A program made the translations under genes and the position numbers. Shown here in pieces: positions 41,391 through 50,781 of a stretch of 64,000 bases of DNA. Numbering within the stretch: position 1 is the first letter of the stretch; each line of letters starts with the position of its first letter. Source of the stretch: Enterobacter huaxiensis (lineage in GTDB: Bacteria; Pseudomonadota; Gammaproteobacteria; Enterobacterales; Enterobacteriaceae); assembly GCF_003594935.2 (NCBI RefSeq), contig NZ_CP043342.1, forward strand, positions 3,038,001 through 3,102,000, read 5' to 3'. Below the pieces are notes generated by a model, which was not told the DNA's origin, made no database searches, and saw nothing but the letters and a program-made list of their open reading frames with translations.

Positions 41391-44108
41391 ATGGCGTTTC
41401 ACAGAAATACTCTCCTCCTTGTTGCTTTGTTACCCGCATCTATCCAACTCGCCTGCGCTGAGATGGCCGTTCCGGCAGGGTTCGAAGACCTCGCGAAAAC
41501 GCAGCGTCTGTGGACAGAAGTCAGCCTGTACGGCGAGTCGCTTGGCCTGTTTGAAACGGATATCAATCTTGAAACGGTGAGCTTTGTCGCGCCGGAAACC
41601 GTGGTCGCGGCCATCAAACGCCAGTTTAATGACGCCCCCGCCCTGATTGCCACCGTCTCTGCCGCTCTGGCCGTTCCGCTGGCCCGCAACGGCAACCTGG
41701 CGTGCAGCAGCAACGGCTCGGCACCGGGATGTGATTATATTGATACCCCGCGTGCGGCCATTATTTACGACGAAAACAACGCCCGTATAAGCCTGTTTTT
41801 GGACAAAAAATTTCTCCCTAAACCGACAGCGGAAAACCAGTGGTATCAGCCGACGCAGGGCACCGAAAACGCCCTGATTCATCAGCAAAATATCAACTTT
41901 GTTGCCGACCGGGATTACCAGTCTGCCACCGTTCAAGGCAACGGCGCGCTGGCCGTCACCGAGGATGGCTATCTGAATCTGGACTGGACCTGGCTTGGCC
42001 AGCGTTCACGCCACCAGCAGCAGCAGGAAATGACCGTGAATAACGCCTGGTTTCGCCAGGATTTCCTGCATCAATATTATGTGCAGTTGGGGGCGATGGA
42101 TACCCGCGACCTGTTCAGCAATGCCGGGGGAAACATTATGCTCAGCCAGCTTCCGCTGGGCAAAATTCGCGGCCTGCGTACGGGCTCAACGCGGGCATGG
42201 ATCAATCCGGTTCAGCAGTCGAAGGGTACCCCCATCACCGTGCTGCTCTCCCACGACGCGCGTATCGACGCACGACGGGGCAACGAGCTGCTGGCCAGCT
42301 TTTATCTGAACGCCGGGGCGCAAAATCTGGATACCCGCTCGTTCCCGGACGGAAGCTACACCGTGACGCTGTCCGTCTATGAAAACAACCGGCTGACGCG
42401 CACCGAGCAGGTGCCCTTTACCCGAACGGGCATTACGCCCTTCGACCGCGTCGAGTGGTTCGTACAGGCGGGCGAAACGGACAATAACGATTCAGGCGAA
42501 CAGCGTCGCGCGGTGGCGCAGGCGGGCGTGCGCGTGTCCGTCACGTCGACGCTGGCACTGACCAGCGGTGCAACGGTGAAGAACAACCAGCGCTTTGTTG
42601 AAAACGCCCTCGACTGGAGCCGCGGCTTCAATGCCGGCCCCATCGACGGCGTATTGAGCACCCGGTTCAGCTACCTCTACGGCAGCGAAGGCCAGCGCGG
42701 CAATATTCAACAGGTCAGCTACAGCGACGGTTTTTCCCTGAGCGTCTATCGCAACGCGCTATCGGCGGACAACTGCAACACCCGGAGCGCGGGATTCGAC
42801 GCGGTAAACGGCTGCTATCGTAGCCTCTCGGTGATGTTTTCGGTCCCCGTCGGTGCCTGGTACGCCAGCCTGGGGTATTCGGATAACCGCAACGAAGGGC
42901 GTTACGTCCCCCGCCGGGAGCTGGCGAACAATGACGATCGCCACGACGCAGGCCTGCCGTGGGAGTCAGTCTACATGACCCGCTCGCGCACGCAGGCCTG
43001 GCAGGGCGGCCTGAGCAACGCGTTCAGCGCGCGCGGCCTGAATATCAACAGCAGCATCAACCTGTTTATGCGTCAGGATGATGCCCGCGAAGGCAAGGAT
43101 AAGGGCGGCTACCTGAGCGTGAGCCTGTCGATGGCGCACAGCCGTCAGGGCGACGCCTCAGGCTATACCTCTCTCGGCGCGACCTGGCAGCACCAGCAGC
43201 GCGAAAAAAATCAGCTGAGCTACAACGTGGCGCACAACTGGTATGAAGACGCGCGCGGCGAGAATGAGTATGGCCTGAGCGCCTCGGGCATCAACAGCGA
43301 TTCGCTCAATACCTCGGCCTATACGCGCCAGGGCGGGCGATACGGCAACGGAAGCCTGACGGTGAGCGACGCCTGGGATCGTCAGGAGCAGCGACATACC
43401 CTGAGCAGCAGCGGCAACTACAGCTCTACCCTTGCCCTGTCGCGTTCGGGCCTGTGGCTGGGCCGCTGGAGTGACGGACGCCCTGCGTCTGCCGTCGCGG
43501 TGAACGTCGCTACGCCCGAAGATTCACAGGATCCCCGCGTCGCCGTGTCGCTGGACAACGGCGGCAGCGCGGACGTTCCGGCGAACAGCCGGGCCCTCTT
43601 CGCGGTGCCGGGCTATCAGCAGACCACGCTGACGGTTAACGAATCGCTGGACGTTTCTCAGGGGGTCAGCAGCGAAATCACCCGGGGCTCAGGCAGCAGA
43701 ACGCTGTTTATGGTGCCGGGCAAAATGCTGCGTCGGGATGTTCAAACTACCGCAAGCTATACCTGGCTCGGCCAGCTGACCGACGAGCGTCATTCGCCGT
43801 TTATCGGCGGCGTGCCGCTGAACGTGAACGGCTGGAGCGACCTGGGCAACGGCGGGTTTAGCGCCCACAGCGACGCCCTGCTGCATAACCTCTACCTGGT
43901 GCGCCAGCAGCAGTTTTATCAGTGCGAGCTAAATGTGAAAAGCCTGCGCGACGTGGTGCGTTACGTCGGGTCGATCCCCTGCCGGGAACTCACCTTCTCT
44001 GCCCTGCCGGATGCGGTCCAGCAGCAGGCGCAGCTGATGCTTGCCGGACGCTCGCTGCCGACGGGCCCAACCGCAATGAACGCAGAGAACCTCACCAAAG
44101 GGAAATGA
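41391..44108 (+). CDS. Outer-membrane usher, CS1/alpha type
   Basis: 905 residues from ATG 41391 (GAGG 9 nt upstream; a TTG two codons earlier is less likely). Signal peptide NTLLLVALLPASIQLACA. The plug and barrel are visible: YQSATVQGNGALAVTEDGYLNLDWTWLG, DFLHQYYVQLGAMDTRDLF, PITVLLSHDARIDARRGNELLASFYLNAGAQNLDTRSFPDGSYTVTL, then repeated aromatic strands and a small C-terminal domain with FYQCELN and PCREL. These are features of TcfC/CooC-type ushers. It anchors the fimbria and exports chaperone-subunit complexes. Confidence 0.88.
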   Translation: MAFHRNTLLLVALLPASIQLACAEMAVPAGFEDLAKTQRLWTEVSLYGESLGLFETDINLETVSFVAPETVVAAIKRQFNDAPALIATVSAALAVPLARNGNLACSSNGSAPGCDYIDTPRAAIIYDENNARISLFLDKKFLPKPTAENQWYQPTQGTENALIHQQNINFVADRDYQSATVQGNGALAVTEDGYLNLDWTWLGQRSRHQQQQEMTVNNAWFRQDFLHQYYVQLGAMDTRDLFSNAGGNIMLSQLPLGKIRGLRTGSTRAWINPVQQSKGTPITVLLSHDARIDARRGNELLASFYLNAGAQNLDTRSFPDGSYTVTLSVYENNRLTRTEQVPFTRTGITPFDRVEWFVQAGETDNNDSGEQRRAVAQAGVRVSVTSTLALTSGATVKNNQRFVENALDWSRGFNAGPIDGVLSTRFSYLYGSEGQRGNIQQVSYSDGFSLSVYRNALSADNCNTRSAGFDAVNGCYRSLSVMFSVPVGAWYASLGYSDNRNEGRYVPRRELANNDDRHDAGLPWESVYMTRSRTQAWQGGLSNAFSARGLNINSSINLFMRQDDAREGKDKGGYLSVSLSMAHSRQGDASGYTSLGATWQHQQREKNQLSYNVAHNWYEDARGENEYGLSASGINSDSLNTSAYTRQGGRYGNGSLTVSDAWDRQEQRHTLSSSGNYSSTLALSRSGLWLGRWSDGRPASAVAVNVATPEDSQDPRVAVSLDNGGSADVPANSRALFAVPGYQQTTLTVNESLDVSQGVSSEITRGSGSRTLFMVPGKMLRRDVQTTASYTWLGQLTDERHSPFIGGVPLNVNGWSDLGNGGFSAHSDALLHNLYLVRQQQFYQCELNVKSLRDVVRYVGSIPCRELTFSALPDAVQQQAQLMLAGRSLPTGPTAMNAENLTKGK

Positions 44109-44109
44109 T

Positions 44110-45267
44110 GTGAAAAAGTGCCTCTTTATTTTACTGGTCTTTATCCTGTGGGCGGGCCAGACGCTGGCGGGCGCCCCTGCCGGAAGAAACACCAGCGCAG
44201 GGATTAGCTACGATCGTTCGGCGCCACCGGCACGCTTTGATATCTGGGTACATGAGCCGAGCGGCTACGACACCGCCGATCCGCAAAAGTGGGGGAGAAA
44301 TACCCTGACCTGCTTATCCCGCACCGACCCTACGAACGGTGCCTGCATGACTGCCCCGGTCTGGTTTTCGGCGAACCCGGCTGCGCCTTATCCCATTACG
44401 CTTCGCTTTACGCATGCGCTCACTAAAAAAACCGTGGATATCAAGGTGTACGCCGAGCACCACATGTTCATCAACAGTAAAGTCTTTACCTTCGCCAGCT
44501 TTGTGACGGGCGGGACGGGCGATCTCGCCGCCTGGAACAGAGAACCCTACTTTGATTATTACATCGTGAAAAGCGAGCTGGACAAGCTCGCCCTGCCCGG
44601 CATCTGGACCGCCACGCTAAAGCAGAACCTGCGTGAGTGGGGAAGCGCCGACTGCGGCGGGAACTTTAATGACGTGAATGTCGGATGCCCGGGCTATCTC
44701 AGCATCGCCAGCTGGCAGGCGACGGTACGCATTGAGGTAGTCGATCCGGGCAATCAGCAGATTTATCTGCCGGCATTTCCGCACTCGACGCCCATTGTAA
44801 ACCTCAACCTGACCAATTTCCCGGGGCGTCCCCGCGGGAGCGAGATCCAGGGTGAAAGCACGCTGGACATGTGCCTGTATGACGGCAACAACAGCACCAG
44901 CACCCGCGCCTACCTGCGGTTTGAGGACGACGGCCTCACCGCAGCAGGGCGAACCGAGGGGGAATTTTCAATCCGGCGTCGCGGTGGAAGCCAGACAGAC
45001 GCGCGGGATCGTCTTGACTATCAGGTGCTGGTGACCAATCCGATCACCGGCGCAACAGAAACCGCCGCAAACGGCAAAACGCTGGTGTGGCAAGGCACGA
45101 ACGACCCGCAATATTTGCGCCAGGTTGTGCTGCCCGGCGGTCGTGAAAGCGTCCTTTGCATCCCTGCGCCGATCGTCCTGAAGACGCCTGCGTTTGCCGC
45201 CAGCGGCAAAAATGCGGGCGACTACACCGGCACGCTGCGCGTTATCTATACCCCCAGCACGTTATAA
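44110..45267 (+). CDS. Fimbrial tip adhesin/initiator, CblD/CooD type
   Basis: 385 residues, GTG start at 44110, 1 bp after the usher stop. Signal peptide CLFILLVFILWAGQTLAG. The CblD-like initiator family has an N-terminal adhesin domain with several disulfides (Cys in LTCLSRTDPTNGACMTAP and SADCGGNFNDVNVGCPG) and a C-terminal pilin domain (STLDMCLYDGNNS, SVLCIPAPIVLKT). It nucleates assembly and binds host or environmental receptors. The receptor cannot be predicted. Confidence 0.87.
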   Translation: MKKCLFILLVFILWAGQTLAGAPAGRNTSAGISYDRSAPPARFDIWVHEPSGYDTADPQKWGRNTLTCLSRTDPTNGACMTAPVWFSANPAAPYPITLRFTHALTKKTVDIKVYAEHHMFINSKVFTFASFVTGGTGDLAAWNREPYFDYYIVKSELDKLALPGIWTATLKQNLREWGSADCGGNFNDVNVGCPGYLSIASWQATVRIEVVDPGNQQIYLPAFPHSTPIVNLNLTNFPGRPRGSEIQGESTLDMCLYDGNNSTSTRAYLRFEDDGLTAAGRTEGEFSIRRRGGSQTDARDRLDYQVLVTNPITGATETAANGKTLVWQGTNDPQYLRQVVLPGGRESVLCIPAPIVLKTPAFAASGKNAGDYTGTLRVIYTPSTL

Positions 45268-45277
45268 CGAGGTCACC

Positions 45278-45829
45278 GTGAGTTACGCCATTCTCGACAA
45301 TAACCGATTTTATGCCGAAGGACTGCGCTACGCGCTGCTGCGCCGCGGCGTTCAGCGTCAGGTTCAGTGCGACACCGTACAGTGGCAGCCGGCCCTGCTC
45401 GCCAGACGCGTCCTCGCTATTCGCTGTCGTTTTTCCGTTGCGGCAACGCACCAGGCGTTGATTACTATCTTGCTCAGGCTGGAAGCCGCCCGCTGGCAGG
45501 GCTGTCTTTATCTGGTCTGTAATGAAAAAGGCTGGGCGCTGGCCACGCACCTGCGCAAACGCTTCGGCACGCTGCTGATTTACATCATTGATGACCGGAT
45601 CGCCGTTGCGGATGCGGCGTATTTGCTGGCAAAAGAGCCTCGCCGCCTCCGCAGCCTTGACTGCTGCCTGACGGGTATCGAATTCAACGTGCTGGATTTA
45701 ATGCTCACCGGGCTCCCGGTGCGCCATATTGCCATTGCGACGCAGATGTCCGAAAAGCAGGTTTCAACGCACAAGTGCAACGCCCTGAAGAAGCTTAATG
45801 CCAACAACCTGCTGCAGCTGCTTCTGTAA
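45278..45829 (+). CDS. LuxR-type helix-turn-helix regulator of the fimbrial cluster
   Basis: 183 residues, GTG start at 45278 after ACGAGGTCACC. The C-terminal GerE/LuxR motif is clear: LTGIEFNVLDLMLTGLPVRHIAIATQMSEKQVSTHKCNALKKLNA. The N-terminal about 120 residues look like a degenerate receiver-like domain (SYAILDNNRFYAEGLRYALLRRG) without the acidic pocket, similar to FimW/BglJ-type proteins. It is 10 bp after the tip gene in the same operon, so it probably regulates the fimbriae or links them to motility; its targets are unknown. Confidence 0.82.
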   Translation: MSYAILDNNRFYAEGLRYALLRRGVQRQVQCDTVQWQPALLARRVLAIRCRFSVAATHQALITILLRLEAARWQGCLYLVCNEKGWALATHLRKRFGTLLIYIIDDRIAVADAAYLLAKEPRRLRSLDCCLTGIEFNVLDLMLTGLPVRHIAIATQMSEKQVSTHKCNALKKLNANNLLQLLL

Positions 45830-45898
45830 GGCCGCGGTTTATCCCGACGGGCCTTATTTGCTACACTGTCCCCGATTTTTTTCACATGACAGAAGACT

Positions 45899-46228
45899 AT
45901 GTTCATTTTTGCAGGTCAGGAAATTGAGACGGATAGCGACGGTTATCTGAAGGATACTACGCTGTGGAGCGAACCGCTGGCGGAGAAAATAGCGGAAAAC
46001 GAAGGCATCATCCTTTCCCCTGAACACTGGGAAGTGGTGCGTTTTGTGCGTGAATTCTACCTCGAATTCAATACCTCCCCGGCCATCCGCATGCTGGTGA
46101 AAGCGATGGCAAACGCATTTGGCGAAGAGAAAGGCAACAGCCGCTATCTGTACCGTCTCTTCCCAAAAGGTCCGGCAAAACAGGCGACCAAAATCGCCGG
46201 GCTGCCAAAGCCGGTGAAGTGTATTTAG
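45899..46228 (+). CDS. tusE: Sulfur-relay protein TusE
   Basis: 109 residues, near identical to E. coli TusE in its C-terminal half ([58 protein letters not shown]). The penultimate Cys accepts sulfur from TusBCD and passes it to MnmA for 2-thiouridine in tRNA. Marks the return to core gene order after the fimbrial insertion. Its end overlaps acyP by 4 bp tail to tail. Confidence 0.96.
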   Translation: MFIFAGQEIETDSDGYLKDTTLWSEPLAEKIAENEGIILSPEHWEVVRFVREFYLEFNTSPAIRMLVKAMANAFGEEKGNSRYLYRLFPKGPAKQATKIAGLPKPVKCI

Positions 46229-46515
46229 TATCGAATACCGAAGTTAGCGTATTCCTTGCCGGGTTGATGAGGTTCCGTTAAGACCTTATCAACCCGCGCG
46301 CTGCGCGGCCCTCCCGCTTTCAGCCACGCCACCAGCTTCTCAACCTGTTGCGCCTCCCCGCACGCTAATACCTCGACGCTGCCATCATCCATGTTCCGCG
46401 CGTATCCCGTAAGCCCCAGCTGAAGGGCTTCGCGCTGCGTGCTGTAGCGGAAGCCGACTCCCTGTACGAGCCCGTGAACCCAACATATCACACAGTAGCC
46501 TTTCTCTTTTTCCAT
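46225..46515 (-). CDS. yccX: Acylphosphatase
   Basis: 96 residues. [60 protein letters not shown] is the acylphosphatase signature, with catalytic Arg in GVGFR and Asn in ARNMDDG. It hydrolyses acyl phosphates in the cytoplasm. The N-terminus is slightly longer than in E. coli, and there is one Cys early that may pair with a later Cys in orthologs. Confidence 0.95.
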   Translation of the reverse strand: MEKEKGYCVICWVHGLVQGVGFRYSTQREALQLGLTGYARNMDDGSVEVLACGEAQQVEKLVAWLKAGGPRSARVDKVLTEPHQPGKEYANFGIRY

Positions 46516-46644
46516 AGTCCCCTCTCTGTCTGGACGCTTAACTCAGTTTAGCCCTCAACTGCGCCGTTGAATAGATTGCGGAGTGGCAGTGAAGAACGCT
46601 CTAAACCTGCCGATAACAGTCTTTATTATCAAAAAGGATTTACT

Positions 46645-47205
46645 GTGTCTGATAAGGCCGATGCGATAACCGTCAGAAGTATCATGGATCAATTCATCAA
46701 GAGTGAGAGCGTCAAGTCTCGCTTAAAAATGATCCGCGAGCGTGACAGAAATGATTGGGAAAAGTGGTTACAGGTTGAACTTGAATACTTTATTAGTCAA
46801 ACCGATGGGATTTATGTTGACCGAGAAATAGAGGCCTTTCCCGACAACCGAAAATTGCGTGAGAGATATAACATGTATATCGATCTTGCGATCAGGAAGA
46901 AACGAACGCGTTTAAACGCCTATATTTTTCTTGAGTTGAAGTGTACACGTAACGTACAGACTCTCATTAATGGATTTGAAAGCGATATCCATAAAATCAA
47001 TGCCATCAAAAAGTGTAGCGTAGATGCACGATCGTTCTGGTGTGTGGGATTTCATCTCAACTGCTCCGAGCGCAGCTTAACGAAGATTAAAAATTACGTC
47101 GCCGAATGGGATTATGGCTATCACGAAGTGATTAAACTGTGCGACTGTGGCGATGATTTAGCATGTGGTTGCACGAATAACACCATTGGCTTTGCCGTTA
47201 TATAA
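46645..47205 (+). CDS. Unknown protein with PD-(D/E)XK-like motif and C-terminal Cys cluster
   Basis: 186 residues from GTG 46645, which has AAAAAGGA upstream; a frame starting at 46567 lacks a ribosome site. I do not recognise the family. N-terminal half is charged and helical (SRLKMIRERDRNDWEKWLQVELEYF). YIDLAIRKK with Asp80 followed by AYIFLELKC with Glu97-x-Lys99 looks like a PD-(D/E)XK nuclease core, with Glu45 or Glu62 as a possible helix acid. The C-terminus has C-x-C-x5-C-x-C (KLCDCGDDLACGC), possibly metal binding. By eye it is much more AT-rich than its core neighbours and is absent between acyP and rlmI in E. coli, so it is probably acquired. The nuclease idea is inference only. 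Confidence 0.7.
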   Translation: MSDKADAITVRSIMDQFIKSESVKSRLKMIRERDRNDWEKWLQVELEYFISQTDGIYVDREIEAFPDNRKLRERYNMYIDLAIRKKRTRLNAYIFLELKCTRNVQTLINGFESDIHKINAIKKCSVDARSFWCVGFHLNCSERSLTKIKNYVAEWDYGYHEVIKLCDCGDDLACGCTNNTIGFAVI

Positions 47206-47327
47206 CGCCGAATCAGGGGAGTGGTTTTTGCCATCGCCCCTCTCCTAATTTGTCTGGCGCATTGCATTTCCTCAGCGAACTCGGGAAAATGGCGGCCATT
47301 TCATTGGAATCGACAGAATAGCAAATT

Positions 47328-48518
47328 ATGAGTGTACGTTTAGTGTTAGCCAAAGGGCGCGAGAAGTCATTGCTGCGCCGTCATCCCTGGGTCTTTTCCG
47401 GCGCGGTTGCCCGCATGGAAGGCAAAGCCAGCCTCGGTGAAACCATCGACATCGTTGACCACCAGGGGAAATGGTTAGCGCGCGGCGCATACTCGCCAGC
47501 GTCCCAGATCCGCGCGCGCGTCTGGACGTTTGATAAAGATGAAAGCGTAGACATCGATTTCTTCGTCCGCCGCCTGCAGCAGGCTCAGCAATGGCGCGAG
47601 TGGCTCGCAAAACGTGACGGGCTGGACAGCTACCGCCTGATTGCCGGTGAATCCGACGGTATGCCGGGCGTAACGATTGACCGCTTCGGCAACTTCCTGG
47701 TGCTGCAGCTGTTGAGCGCCGGGGCCGAATACCAGCGTGCCGCCCTGCTCAGTGCCTTACAGACTCAGTTCCCGGAATGCGCCATTTACGACCGCAGCGA
47801 CGTGGCCGTGCGTAAAAAAGAGGGTCTGGAGCTGACGCAAGGCCCGGTCACCGGCGAACTGCCGCCGGCCCTGCTGCCGATTGAAGAGCACGGGATGAAG
47901 CTGCTGGTGGATATCCAGGGCGGCCATAAAACCGGTTACTATCTCGACCAGCGCGACAGCCGCCTGGCGACGCGTCAGTACGTTGCGGACAAGCGCGTGC
48001 TGAACTGCTTCTCCTATACAGGTGGATTTGCGGTGTCTGCGCTGATGGGCGGATGTGCCCAGGTAGTGAGCGTGGATACCTCGCAGGAAGCGCTGGATGT
48101 AGCAAAACAGAACGTTGAGCTCAACAAGCTGGACCTGAGCAAAGCAGAGTTTGTCCGTGACGACGTGTTTAAGCTGCTGCGTAAATACCGCGACCAGGGT
48201 GAGAAATTCGATGTAATCGTCATGGACCCGCCGAAGTTCGTGGAGAACAAAAGCCAGCTGATGGGCGCGTGCCGTGGGTATAAAGACATCAACATGCTGG
48301 CGATCCAGCTGCTGAACCCGGGCGGCGTGCTGCTCACCTTCTCCTGCTCAGGCCTGATGACCACCGATTTATTCCAAAAAATCATTGCAGATGCCGCAAT
48401 AGATGCGGGTCGTGATGTACAATTTATAGAGCAGTTCCGTCAGGCGGCCGACCATCCAGTGATCGCTACCTACCCGGAAGGGCTGTATCTGAAAGGGTTT
48501 GCCTGTCGCGTCATGTAA
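47328..48518 (+). CDS. rlmI: 23S rRNA (cytosine1962-C5)-methyltransferase RlmI
   Basis: 396 residues, E. coli length. N-terminal PUA domain ([32 protein letters not shown]) and C-terminal SAM-dependent methyltransferase: [51 protein letters not shown] and [10 protein letters not shown] with the PC-less SCS catalytic motif. Methylates C1962 of 23S rRNA. Core gene. Confidence 0.96.
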   Translation: MSVRLVLAKGREKSLLRRHPWVFSGAVARMEGKASLGETIDIVDHQGKWLARGAYSPASQIRARVWTFDKDESVDIDFFVRRLQQAQQWREWLAKRDGLDSYRLIAGESDGMPGVTIDRFGNFLVLQLLSAGAEYQRAALLSALQTQFPECAIYDRSDVAVRKKEGLELTQGPVTGELPPALLPIEEHGMKLLVDIQGGHKTGYYLDQRDSRLATRQYVADKRVLNCFSYTGGFAVSALMGGCAQVVSVDTSQEALDVAKQNVELNKLDLSKAEFVRDDVFKLLRKYRDQGEKFDVIVMDPPKFVENKSQLMGACRGYKDINMLAIQLLNPGGVLLTFSCSGLMTTDLFQKIIADAAIDAGRDVQFIEQFRQAADHPVIATYPEGLYLKGFACRVM

Positions 48519-48548
48519 CTTGAAAAGAGAAATATTGCCCGCACATAG

Positions 48549-48896
<348 letters not shown>

Positions 48897-48902
48897 GCGT
48901 GT

Positions 48903-48932
48903 AAAAAAAGCCCGATAATCGGGCTTTTTTTT
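48903..48932. terminator. Bidirectional terminator between hspQ and yccU
   Basis: AGCCCGAT pairs with ATCGGGCT, with A-run before and T-run after, so it serves both convergent genes. Confidence 0.9.
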
Positions 48933-48934
48933 CG

Positions 48935-49348
48935 TCATTTCGCCAGACCCAGCCGCGGGATATCGATCGCAGGACAGCGATCCATAACAACGTTTAATCC
49001 TGCATCGCGCGCCAGCACGGCGGCCTGCTCGTTGATAACGCCCAGCTGCATCCAGAGCGTTTTCGCCCCAATGGCAATCGCGTCCTGCGCGACGCCCCAC
49101 GCAGCCTCAGAGTTACGGAAGACATCGACCATATCGATTTTTTCCGGCACCTCAGCCAGCGTGGCATATCCCTGCTGGCCCAGCAACGTTTTCCCTGCCA
49201 CCTTGGGCGACACTGGGATCACGTGGTAGCCCTGATCGAGAAGGTATTTCATGACCCGGTAGCTTGGGCGATCGGGTTTATCGCTCGCGCCGACCAGCGC
49301 AATGGTGCGCGTGGACGTTAAAATCTCGGCAATATCATTCTCTTTCAT
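48935..49348 (-). CDS. yccU: CoA-binding-fold protein YccU
   Basis: 137 residues from ATG 49348, with AGGAGGAAG upstream; the open frame to 49402 is an extension beyond it. Rossmann-like CoA-binding domain: STRTIALVGASDKPDRPSYRVMKYLLDQGYHVIPVSP, KIDMVDVFRNSEAAWGVAQDAIAIGAKTLWMQLGV, VMDRCPAIDIPRLG. Function in the cell is unknown. Core gene. Confidence 0.93.
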   Translation of the reverse strand: MKENDIAEILTSTRTIALVGASDKPDRPSYRVMKYLLDQGYHVIPVSPKVAGKTLLGQQGYATLAEVPEKIDMVDVFRNSEAAWGVAQDAIAIGAKTLWMQLGVINEQAAVLARDAGLNVVMDRCPAIDIPRLGLAK

Positions 49349-49521
49349 GGTCTTCCTCCTGACTTTTTTAAAAGTGTACGCCAAAGCACGCGTCTCAACC
49401 ATTCATCCCATACAGATGTATGAGGGCAAAACGGCAGAATATGTCTATATGTTAGTAAACGTGATTATCGAAAAATTTAGATACATTATTACGACGAAAG
49501 TATTTTCAACAGGAGCGCCCT

Positions 49522-50184
49522 ATGAAAGCCGGCATTGCCTCTGCTGTGATTGCGTTAGTGATGCCGGTTTGCGTCTATGCAACTACGCTCCGGCTCTCTA
49601 CCGACATCGATCTGCTGGTGCTGGACGGGAAAAAAGTCTCCAGTTCGTTGCTGCGCGGGGCAGACAGCATTGAACTCGATAACGGTCCCCATCAGCTTGT
49701 ATTTCGGGTGGAGAAAACCATTCGTCTCGCCAGCCATGAACAGCGTATGTACATCTCTCCCCCGCTGGTCGTCAGCTTTAATACTCAGCGAATCAGCCAG
49801 GTGAATTTTAACCTGCCGCGGCTCGAAACCGAAAAAGAGTCCGTAGCGTTTGATGCCTCCCCGCATATTGAGCTGCTGGATGGTGATTCCATGCCGATCC
49901 CGGTGAAGCTGGATATCCTTGCCTTAACCATAACGCCGAAAGGGACAGATTATGAAGCCGATACGGAAATCTATAACAAAGCCAGTAAGCGAGCCTCTTT
50001 ACCGCAGTTCGCCACCATGATGGCGGACGACAGTACGCTCCTGTCCGGGGTATCGGAGCTTGATGTCATTCCGCCCCAGTCACAAACGCTGACCGAGCAG
50101 CGCCTGAAATTCTGGTTCCAGCAGGCCGACCCCGATACGCGGGCTCGCTTTCTGCAATGGGCGAAGCAGCAACCTTCGTCGTAA
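49522..50184 (+). CDS. yccT: DUF2057 secreted protein YccT (CsgI-like)
   Basis: 220 residues, ATG 49522 after AACAGGAGCGCC. Signal peptide ([20 protein letters not shown]), then [46 protein letters not shown], typical of the UPF0319 family. In Salmonella the homolog (CsgI) limits curli assembly in the periplasm. An AT-rich promoter stretch (49430-49510) precedes it. Confidence 0.92.
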   Translation: MKAGIASAVIALVMPVCVYATTLRLSTDIDLLVLDGKKVSSSLLRGADSIELDNGPHQLVFRVEKTIRLASHEQRMYISPPLVVSFNTQRISQVNFNLPRLETEKESVAFDASPHIELLDGDSMPIPVKLDILALTITPKGTDYEADTEIYNKASKRASLPQFATMMADDSTLLSGVSELDVIPPQSQTLTEQRLKFWFQQADPDTRARFLQWAKQQPSS

Positions 50185-50264
50185 CCCACATTTTTTTGTC
50201 CTTTCTCTTGCAGCATCAGGCCGTTCCCGTCATCGTGTAGCCAGGTAACCTCACGGACAAGATT

Positions 50265-50723
50265 ATGGAACTGACAACACGCACGCTTCCTGCACGCAAA
50301 CACATTGCGCTGGTCGCGCACGATCACTGTAAACAAATGCTCCTGAACTGGGTGCGCCGCCACCAGCCGCTGCTGCAGAATCATACCCTTTCTGCCACGG
50401 GTACAACCGGCAACCTGATCCACCGTGAAACCGGTCTGGACGTGAACGCCATGCTGAGCGGCCCAATGGGGGGCGATCAGCAGGTGGGCGCGAAGATTTC
50501 GGAAGGGAAAATTGATGTGCTGATTTTCTTCTGGGATCCGCTGAACGCCGTACCGCACGACCCGGACGTTAAGGCGCTGCTGCGTCTTGCCACTGTCTGG
50601 AATATTCCCGTGGCGACAAACCTTTCGACGGCGGATTTCATCATTGAGTCCCCGCAGTTTAGCTCGCCGGTTGAGATCCTTATCCCGGACTATCAGCGTT
50701 ATCTTTCCGAGAGACTGAAGTAG
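50265..50723 (+). CDS. mgsA: Methylglyoxal synthase
   Basis: 152 residues, E. coli length. His19, Asp71, His98 and Asp101 occupy their usual positions ([24 protein letters not shown]). The enzyme converts dihydroxyacetone phosphate to methylglyoxal and phosphate, relieving sugar-phosphate stress. Phosphate inhibits it allosterically. Core gene divergent in function but adjacent to helD in the usual order. A REP element separates it from helD. Confidence 0.96.
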   Translation: MELTTRTLPARKHIALVAHDHCKQMLLNWVRRHQPLLQNHTLSATGTTGNLIHRETGLDVNAMLSGPMGGDQQVGAKISEGKIDVLIFFWDPLNAVPHDPDVKALLRLATVWNIPVATNLSTADFIIESPQFSSPVEILIPDYQRYLSERLK

Positions 50724-50730
50724 CTTTTTC

Positions 50731-50766
50731 GCCGGGTGGCGGCTACGCCTTACCCGGCCTGTAAAA
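50731..50766. repeat. REP element between mgsA and helD
   Basis: GCCGGGTGGCGGCTACGCCT followed by TACCCGGCC is a standard enterobacterial REP unit located between converging genes. Confidence 0.8.
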
Positions 50767-50781
50767 ACGCGCCTGACATCG

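Noticed and set aside
46567..46644. Longer start for the unknown protein at 46645
   Set aside because: No ribosome site; GTG 46645 has AAAAAGGA at good spacing.
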